Source: Mya arenaria (lineage: Eukaryota; Mollusca; Bivalvia; Myida; Myidae). From it: a stretch of 64,000 bases of DNA. Location of the stretch: positions 65,895,479-65,959,478 of the forward strand of contig NC_069125.1 of assembly GCF_026914265.1 (NCBI RefSeq), read 5' to 3'. The notes beneath the pieces were generated by a model. It worked only from the letters and a program-made list of their open reading frames with translations, was not told the origin of the DNA and searched no databases. Shown here in pieces: positions 49,617 through 60,875 of this stretch. The position numbers were made by a program, and so were the translations under genes. Each line of letters starts with the position of its first letter. The stretch's first letter is position 1.

Positions 49617-52057
49617 GCCACCTCTTTATGTCCTTGGTCTTTCAAAATCAGTTATTGTCAGTCGATAATAGTTGTATTGTTTAATATATTACTTTGATTA
49701 TAACCATTCTTCATACGCACGGACTGTGACCATATATCCTGTGATCTAAGACTATTATATATCAAGCGATACTATCACTCCTAACATTCCGAAAAGTGTA
49801 TCGAACTTATCTCACACGAAAATAAAATTATAATGCGAACCCTATCTTGTTTTGTTTATAAAGATTTGAAATGCATCAAAAGAGATACTAGCCCTTGCTC
49901 CGATATTTGCTCGCTGATGTCGACATATCCGGACTTGCTTTATGAACATATATTGGATTGAAAAGGGCTGTATTACCCGTCAATATGTAAATGTATGACT
50001 ATATAATGTATGACTATATAATGTATGACTATATAAAAAGAATGTGAGTTGAAATGAATACAAGTCCGAAACTTTAAAGTACCAAAAACAAGTGCTTTAG
50101 AAGTATTTTAAATATACAGTAAGTGGATATTAAACTTGTACAACAATACGTGATGCTGAAAAGATTTGTTTTTTTAATTGATACTAAAGATTATTGTTCA
50201 TTTTAACATTGCATATGAAGCACATTAAAGTTTATGTTTAGAATAATTGTTCAGGACTATAAAATAATTAATATTATTCATTACAAGTTAGATAATCTAC
50301 ATCAAATATGTTCCAAAACCATTATTTCAATTATACCTCACACGCAAAGGATTCAAATTTATTGTGTACACGCATTATTGCCATTCTGCCGAAAATCTTT
50401 ATAAAAATGTACATGTTTCCTTTATAAGTTACTCATGGGCTTTAACTGTATTCTTCTTGGCGTCTTCTTCTTCATGTTACGAAATATTATACGAATTATG
50501 CCAATGTAGATAATTCGATATCAAATTTATATAATATTTAGATTCAATAAAACAGTGAAATAAAATCAAATCAAATCGTTAGGACATGTCCGTGAAATCG
50601 CCAAATTGTAAATGGCTTACAGTCGGAGCCCGCGGAAGACGCTTGCGGGAGTCTGTCCCACCTTAAGTGGCACGACCCCGGTTAAAATTTAAAAACAACA
50701 GCATTGCATTATTGATTTCATACAAAAAATATAATTATTATACATGGGAATTATCACTTGGTCGCAATAATACATCGGCCGTACAATGTGGCGTATAAAT
50801 CGTCCGATTCAACCAACGAATTCGACATTTACGGATGGTTTACGTGAAGGTAGGATCTTTAGAATAGGCGCAAAGTACCTGCATTGTAACAAAATTTACT
50901 CTCGTGATTTTTTTTGTTTTTCGGAGGTTTGCTTAGTTTAGGCCTGAAACTCTATACAGCTCTTATTAATATTTGTACATTGTCTGTATAAGTCCGTTAT
51001 CCGAGTGTTTCAGATATGTAAACTATTCAAAATATTTATTCAACTTGCAAATGTATTCTTTCTGGTAAGTGTCAAGGTTTGTTTGGTGTTTAACAAAAGT
51101 TATGGACAAATTTCAAAGCAAGTACAATGTCCGAACGAGTTCATGTTCATAGCATTTCTCAGTAATAATTATTAACTGCCCCCTTCTTTGTAGATCATGT
51201 TGTACCACAACACGTTTGTCCATACTTAAATCGCTTTCCTGTCATGTTCTCATGCAAGTGATTTGGTTTAAGATTTTCGTGCAAGTAAGCATTGCTATAT
51301 CTGTCTATAATAAAGTTACTTCGATCTTTATTTAGAAATATTCCATTGTTTTAAAAAACCCTTTACCTCTATAAATAATTTCAGATGTGCAAAGTTTACA
51401 AAGGACACTTTTTGTTTGATATTACATGTACAATGTGGTAAAAATAATTAATATTAATAAAAAAATATTAATATTAATGCTCAGTAAGAAATTTGTACAA
51501 AACACACTCTTTATTCGATTGATACTGTAGAAGTCTTTGTCAATAAGTAATTCTAATTAATTACTAAATTATAACTGTGCCCAATATCTTTAATTGGATA
51601 AACCTTCGTATGGTGGGCATTCGTTTCTATTTTGTATTCAGTTCTCATCATAAGGCTCTCTTACTAACACACTCCCCGAACCCGTGAAAATAAAAATGTG
51701 CCTAGTTATTTATATAACTCGTATATTGACTCTTGACGGATCCTATATTTAAAGGAAAATAAATGCAAATAAAATCAATAACTGAATATGATCCGTGAAT
51801 TATTGAAAGCTATTGAAGGGACTAGACACCCGATGATACCATTGCAAGAAAAAAAGAAAATTGTCTTAAACTTACAAAAAAAATGATATCGTTGTGTACA
51901 ACGCATTGAATCTTATTTTCTGAAGTTACTTTGACATCGATTACGACACATGCATCGTTCACAGTTGTTGCGTATTTTTCCAAATCGAAATTCAGTATTG
52001 GGCCAGTCTACCACGTTAATCCCAGTAAATTAAAAAAAATAGCGTCGGTTTATGCAC
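49617..52057. other. Intergenic, no gene recognised
   Basis: AT-rich. A short (ATCAA)n-like tail at about 50550-50578 could be the 3' end of a retroposon. 'GTATGACTATATAAT' is repeated three times at 49994-50035. A GC-richer patch lies at 50620-50680. No exon was recognised on either strand. Confidence 0.5.
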
Positions 52058-52108
<51 letters not shown>

Positions 52109-52137
52109 TGGTAGTGGTGGTGGTGGTGGTGGTGGTG

Positions 52138-52170
<33 letters not shown>
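52058..52170. repeat. (AGT)n/(GGT)n microsatellite
   Basis: About 37 triplets, TAG/AGT at both ends and GGT in the middle. It accounts for the long polyvaline frame here. Confidence 0.95.
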
Positions 52171-53276
52171 ACTCACTGCTCTGTTAAAATATCATATCGG
52201 TATAGATTATAAACTATAAATCTGAATATGTTTTTCAGTTGTATTTCAACCTCAATCACGGACCTATCGGTCCATGCCTCAATGCATGTTCAAAAATTGA
52301 AATTTGATAAAACTATCCAAAAAAGAAAACATTTAAAAAAAGTTTATAGGCCTATATCTGAAATCAAGCTTAACTCGCTCAATGTGGCAGAGATCTTTTC
52401 TGTCACGGGAGGTCACTGCGTATAGTAGGAAATTTGAAAATCGCGTGTGAGTGTGAGACCGGTTAAAAGGTGGACGTTTCGACTAGAACTGGAAAATCCC
52501 ATTGAAAACGAAAGTGGATTTTGTTTGTGGGTATTATTTTTGTTGTATTTATTCAATAAGAATAAGAATAACAAATTCATTATCTAACGTATTATGATAT
52601 GTTTGTATATACAATCACTACTTGAAATTCCTGTGGTTAGTTTGCAAGAATCCTGACCAGTCAGGCTTTATACAAGTTAGCAGTTAGACCTATGTACTGG
52701 CTACACCTACTGTAGTAACCTAGTCATAGGTGTCCGTCACATGGCTTGATCGTTAAAATATGGCCCTTTGATATTGTCTAAAATTTAACAAAAAAATAAT
52801 TAAAATTGATAAAATGACATTTCAACATAACTCGAGAGTTTAACTTGATAAATATCAATATAATTATTGCAGACATGTGAACCTTTATTCAGACATTTAT
52901 TCAGATAATGAACATGAGATGACGAAAAACTCTTAAGAAAATAATGGTGCTTTCTTTATGTGGTCTCTGTTGAATACAATATAACTTCAATCTGTTTTTG
53001 TTGTTCACGCATTCAGTTCCGAAGTATGCGTATAGCAAGAGTGTTTAGTAGCCTGATGTCACTAATTGATGATGATTGATACACGTGTCCCTTGATTGGA
53101 TTATCTCACCGTAAATAAAATAGGCTCCACACTTTGTAACCCAGGACCAACAGGAGCAGGGGCTGCTATATTCCTCGAGGGTTACAATAGTTAACCAATA
53201 CTTCTTAACAAGAGTGTCTCAAATCACAGCAACAACTACACAGGAGAACTTGTCAGTATAGAAATTATATTAATTT
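52171..53276. other. Intergenic, no gene recognised
   Basis: No exon, tandem array or inverted repeat stood out. The 65-codon frame at 52228-52425 has no recognisable similarity. Confidence 0.5.
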
Positions 53277-54036
53277 AATAGCGCTGCAGTTCTTAGTCTC
53301 ACTCGGGATAAAAAACAGGTCAATACAAATTGTCAGAGCGCAATTCACAGAGCTTTTGCTTCTACTGAGCTACCCCCGAATAACATTGAAACTGTACTTG
53401 ACATTAAATCACATCTATCCAATATTGATGAAAAAGAGAACATTTTGAAAGTGCATTGGACACCAAAACATCAGAACATCAGGGGCAGCAGACCAACAAG
53501 CGAAAGTAGGGGCAATGGATGCTACAAAGTTAGCCCAAGAATTTGATAAAAAAATAGATGGAAAAACAGTGAGACAAATGATGAAATGCAAAATTAGGGA
53601 GGAAAAATGGCCGCGACAATACCACCACAAAGAAAAATCTGTCGCCATACATGATGTTTCCATTGAACCAGGGAAAAGAATTTGTGTCGGTGAAAACAAC
53701 AGAAAAATGTATAGTTTAATCAATTAGCTTTTGAGCGGACATATGCGCCTCAAAGATCACTGGGCCAAAATCACTCCGGAACATACAGACAACTGCTGTG
53801 ACACATGTAAAATGCCAGAAACAGCAGATCACTACATTTTCCATTGCTTAAAGTACTCAGATGCCAGAAAAAAGCTACAACAGCGGACGGAAGAAATTCT
53901 CTATAGGCACAATGTTTCGTGCTCAGTCATCACAATAGGAGTACTGGCAGGGGAAGTACATGACATTTCTATTGGAGCAAAGCAAGATTTGGTGACTTCT
54001 TTGTGTGACTTCCTGCGAGATACAAACAGGCTGTAA
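53277..54036 (+). mobile_element. LINE fragment: RNase H and C-terminal zinc-knuckle tail
   Basis: The frame from 53277 reads NSAAVLSLTRDKKQ and later KVHWTPKHQNIRG. After a one-base frame change it reads AADQQAKVGAMDATKLAQEF, together the end of a LINE-encoded RNase H (the WTPxHxxIxGN..AD..AK pattern). After a stop near 53725 it continues as SGHMRLKDHWAKI, a C-x2-C...H...C knuckle (CCDTCKMPETADHYIFHC) and a tail that ends at 54036. It is a dead 5'-truncated non-LTR retrotransposon with at least one frame change and one stop. Confidence 0.75.
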
Positions 54037-54228
54037 TTAACGCATGCAAGAACAAAATAAGAATAACAACAATTAAACTTATTGGCAACTTTCCGTTTTT
54101 CTACAAAAGTAAAGAGTTTAAGTACACGGAGATTCATAGCACCGAGACAATAACGACGAATGAAGTCGATAGCACATTGAGATCATAGGCGACAACAAAG
54201 CCATAATTCGATATACCACCACTACCAA

Positions 54229-54549
54229 ATAGGCTAGTGTCGCAGAAATATGCTATTTTTAAAAACATCTTTCAAACTCACTAAAAAAGAAATAAAAAAG
54301 AAAGAAAAATCATCATAAAATCATTTTTTCTGTAATGTTCTGTTTAAATATAATTATATATATATATAAATAAATCTCTGGTTTATTTCAATATAATGAT
54401 ATAGCAGGCTATTTTTGTAGACAAATGTTATTTTCGCGAAAATAGGCTAGTGTCGCAGAAATAGGCTATTTTTAAAAACATCTTTCAAACTCACTAAAAA
54501 AGAAAGAAAAATCATCATAAAATCATTTTTCTATAATGTTCCGTTAAAA

Positions 54550-54598
<49 letters not shown>

Positions 54599-54636
54599 CT
54601 CTGGTTTATTTCAATATAATGATATAGCAGGCTATG
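54229..54636. repeat. Two-copy tandem duplication with (TA)n
   Basis: AATAGGCTAGTGTCGCAGAA begins copy 1 at 54229 and copy 2 at 54444. Both run on to 'GATATAGCAGGCTAT'. The copies differ mainly in the length of the (TA)n run (short at 54357-54368, about 18 repeats at 54558-54592). The duplication is recent. Confidence 0.9.
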
Positions 54637-54642
54637 TGGACC

Positions 54643-54748
54643 TAGTCATTCTAAAATGCAGTCCAGGTTTTAATGATGTTTAGCCTGGATGTTTAGTCCA
54701 GGCTAAACATCATTAAAAATATGCCTGGATGGCATTTTAGAATGACTA
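54643..54748. mobile_element. 106-bp fold-back element
   Basis: Nearly the whole element is one inverted repeat: TAGTCATTCTAAAATGC... on the left and ...GCATTTTAGAATGACTA on the right. TCCAGGC/GCCTGGA and TTTAATGATGTTTAGCCTGG also pair across a tiny loop near 54690. It is flanked by ACC at 54640-54642 and 54749-54751, a possible 3-bp target duplication as made by Harbinger-type transposases. Confidence 0.75.
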
Positions 54749-54944
54749 ACCATACCGTTACATATTGTTTTGTCACTCCCCACTTTCCCCATAAGAAAAT
54801 TCCCAAACAAATGTTGTTTTAAAGATGAAGGTTTGGCAAATTTTGGAAATAAAATGTTATGGTATTATTCATTTATTCATAATAAAAAGTGAAGAAACCA
54901 GTAGTTTCTGAAGAAGGTGTGAATGTTAAAAAAGTACAGTGCTT

Positions 54945-55157
54945 GTTCATTAAAGTGTCATCTTTACCAGCATGCCAAACAGAGTTAAGAGACACTTTAA
55001 TTGATGAACATCTTGAATCATGATTCCTATCCTACATGCCAGAGGCATTTGGTACATTTTATTGGCTGCTGGGTCAGCAACTGAGCCCCATTTGCAATTT
55101 GAACCTTCCACCTCCCACTTTTTTGGTGGATGCCCTAACCACTCGGCCACAGAGGCT
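54945..55157 (-). repeat. tRNA-derived SINE
   Basis: On the minus strand it starts GCCTCTGTGGCCGAGTGGTT (A box TGGCCGAGTGG, as in tRNA-Ser/Leu), with a B-box-like GGTTCAAATTG about 45 bases on. The 3' part ends in the inverted pair ATTAAAGTGTC...GACACTTTAAT, reminiscent of the conserved tail domains of mollusc SINEs. It lies about 140 bp upstream of the start of gene C. Confidence 0.7.
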
Positions 55158-55299
55158 ATTTATTAACCTTAGTACATGTGCAATACCTTGGTAAGGTGAG
55201 AAAATGCAACTACTTAATTATAATAGCAAAGCTGCTTTTTATGAAGCCTCCGCGGACCAACATTAGTTGAAATTGTGTTTTACTTTACAGATTTGAATA

Positions 55300-58200
55300 A
55301 TGGACAAAGGAACAAAGTTTACATTTCCTGCCTCATTTTACCCGAGGTACCGACACTTAAAGCAGCGACTTGCTGAATTAGTGCCACGATTATGTCGTAT
55401 CACAGGTAAAACTTCTTTATTACTGTAACAATTTATATATTGAATAGACAACATGTATGTAAGTATAATTAATATAAAATTACTGTTTCATTTTTAACTT
55501 AATCATAGAAGCTTTAAAATAATACAAGTAATAGATGTGTTTATAACATTTTCAAGTTTGAAATTTCAATAATAATGAAAAAAAAACAAGATTTGTGGGA
55601 AAACTGTGAGAAAGAATAAGCTATTGTTTAGCTGATATTGCTTTTTGGCATTCATCTTGAAATAAATTGCATGTCCTTGAAAACATCAATTTACTTATAG
55701 TGAGGCCTGATTTTAACAGTTTTACTGACTCACTGACAAATACATGTATATCTATTGTAGAAGCTGGCAGCCTGCCTGATGCTACGTTGAATGGGAGAGA
55801 ACTGCTGAAGGAGATTGTACAGTCTGCGGAGCACTTCAGAAGCAGCGTCACTCTCTATGTTTTTGATGAGCCAAAGGGACTAAAGAAACCAGATCTCTTC
55901 GTACAGAATCATGTAAAGCATAAAAAACATCAGCTTCGAAATTTTCAACTTGTCTTTTTTACGGCCCAGCAAAATAATTGTGGATTCCCTATAATAATCA
56001 CCTGGGCTGTCCCTCCGTTAGTCCACATTTTTTAAATCAACTTAAGATATTTCAGAGTAAATGTTTATGATATGTGAGCAACATTTTAATTGCATGGCCC
56101 ATTTTGTAATAATTGTCCTTTCTAACTTTTAACCTGATCAGCAGAGGACCTCTATTGATTTTGAGGATTGTTTGTCAAAGTTTATGGTGACCTTGATATC
56201 AAAAAGCTTTGCCAACTAAAAACATGAGTATGCTTGTGCTTAAGGTCCTCAAATTTGGTAGGGAGTTTTGTCATGACCTGAAGAAGACTCTTCTGGTATG
56301 AAAGTCAAAGTTAGAGGTAACAGTTACCTTGAAAACAAAACTTGTCTAAATCTAGAACACTTCAACCTACAGTCCTCAAACTTGACCTGTTGATCCCTAT
56401 TATTTATCAAATTAACAGATCAAAGATCAAGGTCAACTTATTTGAAAACAGGTATAATTAAAAAAAAAAAAATCAATGATAAGTAACTAAATTGTTTGCT
56501 TGAAAGTTGCAATAAATTGACCATTGGCATTGCTGTATTATTATAAACATTTTGGTTTTCACTTCATTTAATGTTTAAGCTGAGTGAGGCTTTCTGTTTA
56601 TCTGTATAACTGGCACTACCAATATTCTGAACACATTTTAAATCAGGGGCATTTGTCCTCTGCCTGTGAAAGCTCTTGTTACAGTTATGCCTGTTTTGTA
56701 AGAGGAGCATGCAGTATTTCTTTTCATAACTGTTGCAGGTATCATATGGAGATGACAAGGAGGATCACAAACGTACCACCTGGTCCGAGTTCCAATCATC
56801 AACAGGGAATGCCTCTATGTACGAATGTACCATCTGTGTGTGTGTGGTCACGTCTGCCAAGGTATGGGATGTTTATTGAGAAATGATTAAATAAGTATAA
56901 AATTTGAAAGTTGTCTACAACTGCATTTTTTTGTAAATATCTTTTGCCGTTATTTTTGGTTACTTAGCAAATGGAAGCCAATTAAGTAACTTTTTTAGGT
57001 TGCATACATGAAGTATACTCTTATGTAAATCTTAAATGTCTGTGGCTGAAAAATGCTGTTTTTTTCATTTCAATTCTATGTAATTTAGAAATAACTGACT
57101 TTGTATGCTGTATGGGCATCATTAGTCAAGTTATGCCCAGCAAGATCACTTGGAATAGGCTCATCAATTTTCAGAATTTCTTGGAGTTTCTGAAGAGTAC
57201 AACGATGTTGCTGACAAATGTGCAGAAGGGTAACATTGTCATCTACAGCACACAAGACTGTAAATGTTACCGGTATTACGACATCTCTGACCAGGAGGAC
57301 CCAATTATAGAGCCCTCCACCCAGTCACTGTCTGCTCTCATACAGACACTGCTCGAGACCAAAATCATGGCAATGTTTGAGCAAATAGCAGCATTTATCA
57401 ACAAATTCATTCCAAAGGTATTGAATTCGGATCATTTTCGTTGTTCGTTGATATATTAACTGTTAAATTATAGTTGAATGTGTAACAGTTGATATTTGAG
57501 CATAAGAGTCGTTGCGATGAGAATTGGGACTTCCTGGAATATCGCAAACCTGAACCTTGTAATACCTGCACCACAACATCCCTCTTCATTTTACATACTT
57601 TAGTTGTATAATTATATATCCTATTGTAATATTGTTAGCAAGTACTTTAAGTGAACAGTTTGCGTCCACAGGAGGGTGAGGAGCTTGAAGTGCCGATAAT
57701 GTCTGCCATCGACACAAGCCTGCAGTTGGCCATGAAGGACGAGAACGTGATTATTGACATCTCCCCCGACAGGGGAATGCAAGAAAGTAAGCTTTTTTTG
57801 GCATTTTGCTCAAAATGGCTGCAGTATTTGTACAACAAAATACAAGTCAGTAATAATACAATTGTAGTTTGATAGATGGAATAAAACACCTCCATTTACT
57901 TGCTACTGTTGCATTATTATATCTATAAAAACTGACAGGAGCTTTTTTTGAAATAGGATGCTTTATTACTATTACCTGAGGGCAGCCATTCCGCCGTTCT
58001 GTACATTTGTCAATATTACTATAACCTGAGGGCAGCCATTCCACTGTTCTGTACATTTGTCAATTTGTATGATGGCCCAATTCTAGTAATAGCCAAAATT
58101 TATCTTAGTATTTATAACAAAATCTTATTTATTGTATGATAGCCAATGATGGAAATATGAAGATACCAGCAGATTTGACTGCATTGGAAAAGAACCAGAT

Positions 58201-60841
58201 ATTCCGCAGAAAAATAGTGGCCTATTTTACCAACAAAATTAAATGTACGCTGGTTGAAAACCTTGCTAAGAAATACGGCCTGTCACAAGCAATGGTTCTG
58301 GATTTCTTCAATGAGGGCTTCTTTGGTTTTGACAAGAAGATGAAGGACTTGACGAGTGGGATGGAGAACATGGACTGGGATACGTCGCGAGGAATCTCCC
58401 ATGGCATGTTTGTATGCCGTATGTTCATGTACGATGTCATTAGGGGGATGTCGAAACTCATCAATGAAGTTGAGGATTACATTCAGGTGAGCTGTCTACA
58501 TCCATGTACATGAAAAGGAAACTGTGTAAAATTAGCTGGTTGAAGGTTCAATTACTTTTGGTCTGGAACAAAATTTTAGCTGAAAGCAATCCTTATTGTT
58601 AGAGCCTTTGGTCATGTTGAAGCCATATTGAATGTATTTATTTAAGGCATATATATATATATGTATACATAGTTTACTGATAATTTGTAAATATGTAAGA
58701 AAATGTCCAGGTAAATCAGAAAATAAGAGTTTCCTTAAGATATAATATTTTATCAGTATTAAAGTATTTTTTATCGATATCTAAAGAATACATGTTAAAA
58801 GAAGACTCTTGGCTGATTGTTCAGAGCCCAGTTAAAGTTAACAAGGTTTTTAACATCACCTTTACACTTTCAACTTGTTACTGCTCTCGAAGTTTAATGA
58901 TACACAGAACACTTGAGATCTTCTGGCCCCAAATCCTCGAAACTTCTTAACTCCTTTATAACAGGATTAAGCTAATCTCACTATTTTTGTTGTTCTATAA
59001 AATGTGTTACATTTACTTCTTCAAGAATCTTTAGAAATTATGTATAAATAATCTGTATGATTATCAGCATAAACCATTTTTCATTTATCAAAATCCATTT
59101 TCAGTATGTATTTTGGCTAATTGAAATAAGCGACTTAAGCCTGTTAAGATTAAAAAGTTTCGAGAAATTGGGGCCTGTAATTCAAACAAGATTTGAGAAC
59201 ACTGTTTCAGCTGTACATTACTTGCTTGTATTTAAATACTTCAGCACATCATCAACTATATTATGTTAACTTAAACAAGGCTCTGTACAATTGGCCCTAT
59301 AAGTAGCAAAATAGAAGATATTTTGAAGACAAGAATGTCTATGAGTGTGCAATGTTTATACTTTCATTGGATTGTTATTGTACTGCATGCACTTGTATTT
59401 GAAGATGTAATAACTATGTTTTACAATGAGCCATTCATTTGACAAACAGAGGAAGCTGGAGATTCTTGGCCTGATGGAGAAGCTGCAGTTTGAGCTGCAT
59501 GGAATCATGCAGGTTGCTGACGTAACTGTGGATACACACATCCCAGATATACCCCAACTACCAACAGAAGTCATGTGTAATATTGTCAGGTAAATTTTAG
59601 TTTCTAAATATTACAAATTATGCCTGAATGGATGCTACATGTAGACAACCGCGGACCTATTATCCCCTTACTGAGAAATATGTTACAGCAATAAATATGA
59701 AGATTGCAGTAGATAAATGTAGGACAATTTCTCCGTTCAAAACAAGATGGCGGACATCTCGAAAGTAATATTTCTGGTATGATCTGGGATGAAATCACCC
59801 TGCAAGCGAGAGTTCAAAACAATCTATATAGACATAGAAGGAAGATATCAACCCATGGTTTAAAGGTCCGTGATACAACTAATGAATTTTGATGAAAGCT
59901 TAACTTTGTTGGTAAAATGTATAATATATTGTTTACAATGTCAAATTTCACTCAGATTAATTTTTTGATGTATGTAAGAAACAATTCAATTCAAATGGAT
60001 AAAATGTCATGTTTATCACTTAATGTTTTATTAATCATGTTTTTGTTGCCAAAAATCACTGCCATTTCTGTTTAAAGGATTCCAAGTGTTGAAAGTTGTG
60101 GACATCAGTACGGGAGGCTGGTCTTAAGACTGAATCAGCAGTTGACTCTGATGGACCGAAATGATGTGGACTACTTTTTGAAGAAGGCCCAGTATTGCCA
60201 TGGTTACAAAACTCAGCTTATTACAAAGAAAGTCCAAGTTAGTGCAGATATTGATCAAGGCCATGAGCTTAGGTCAGAAAATGAAAGAATTGTAGACAAC
60301 AAAAAATACAACTATTTCAGCTTAGGATGTTTTGTAAATATCAAACCAACGGATGAATCTAAACAAGAAAAAGAGGATCTGTATGCTCTGACATGTGGTC
60401 ACTGTGTTAAGAACTGTAAACCAAATATTCATGTAAAAAATGGCCTGGATTACAGAGAGTTTGGCCCATGCAATTATATGTTGAATGAAAATGACTTCCT
60501 TGACATAGCAGCTGTCAAGGTTTCAAATAATGTTATTCGGTCTTGCCAAAAGCACCTCATGCGGTCATCAAGAATGGAAGCAGCACAACACTGGACCTTT
60601 TACAGTGGAAATTTAGCAAGAAGGGTAGTGTACAAACATGGTAGCAGGACACAATTAACCCATGGAATAGTGGTTGGGCAAGACAACGTGACAAAAGATA
60701 TAGCGAAATGTATTGAGAAACTGAAAAATGAAACAACAGGATCAGAGAATGCCCTACCAGTATTTCAATTTCTTATTGAGCCAAAGGTTGATGTTCCAGA
60801 AAATTCCCGCGTCTTTCATGGAGGAGACAGATTGCCAGATC
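55300..60841 (+). CDS. PA-clan protease-domain family member C, 3' end off window
   Basis: Eight exons: 55300-55405, 55761-55912, 56739-56861, 57175-57417, 57672-57786, 58143-58486, 59450-59589, 60078-60841. Phases are consistent and give about 662 residues. Exon 1 (FPASFYPRYRHLKQRL) matches the SFYPRY block of A and B. Later matches are LETKIMAMFEQIAAFINKFI, SCGHQYGRLV, TCGHCV (His516) and NDFLDIAAV (Asp550). The GDSG serine exon is not in the window. Exon 8 can end at GTAAGA (60842), the same phase as exon 6 of A, and the minisatellite that follows would be the next intron. If translation ran on instead, it would stop at 60879 and lack the Ser. C splits the region of A/B exon 2 into two exons (2 and 3). 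An acceptor (TTTACAG, 55284-55290) 9 bp before the start codon implies a spliced 5' UTR. Confidence 0.8.
56080..56460. repeat. Eroded dispersed repeat in intron 2 of gene C
   Basis: Phrases such as GGTGACCTTGA, CTCAAACTTGACC and GATCAAGGTCAAC recall the 145-bp family but are too diverged to define ends. Non-coding. Confidence 0.4.
57965..58066. repeat. Two-copy 58-bp tandem repeat in intron 5 of gene C
   Basis: ACCTGAGGGCAGCCATTCC and TTCTGTACATTTGTCAAT occur twice, 52-58 bp apart, with very few differences. Confidence 0.8.
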
Positions 60842-60875
60842 GTAAGAATTACTTGCATTCAATTTTTAACACAGC

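Noticed and set aside
51931-52212. 93-codon frame with a polyvaline tract
   Set aside because: It is produced by the AGT/GGT microsatellite.
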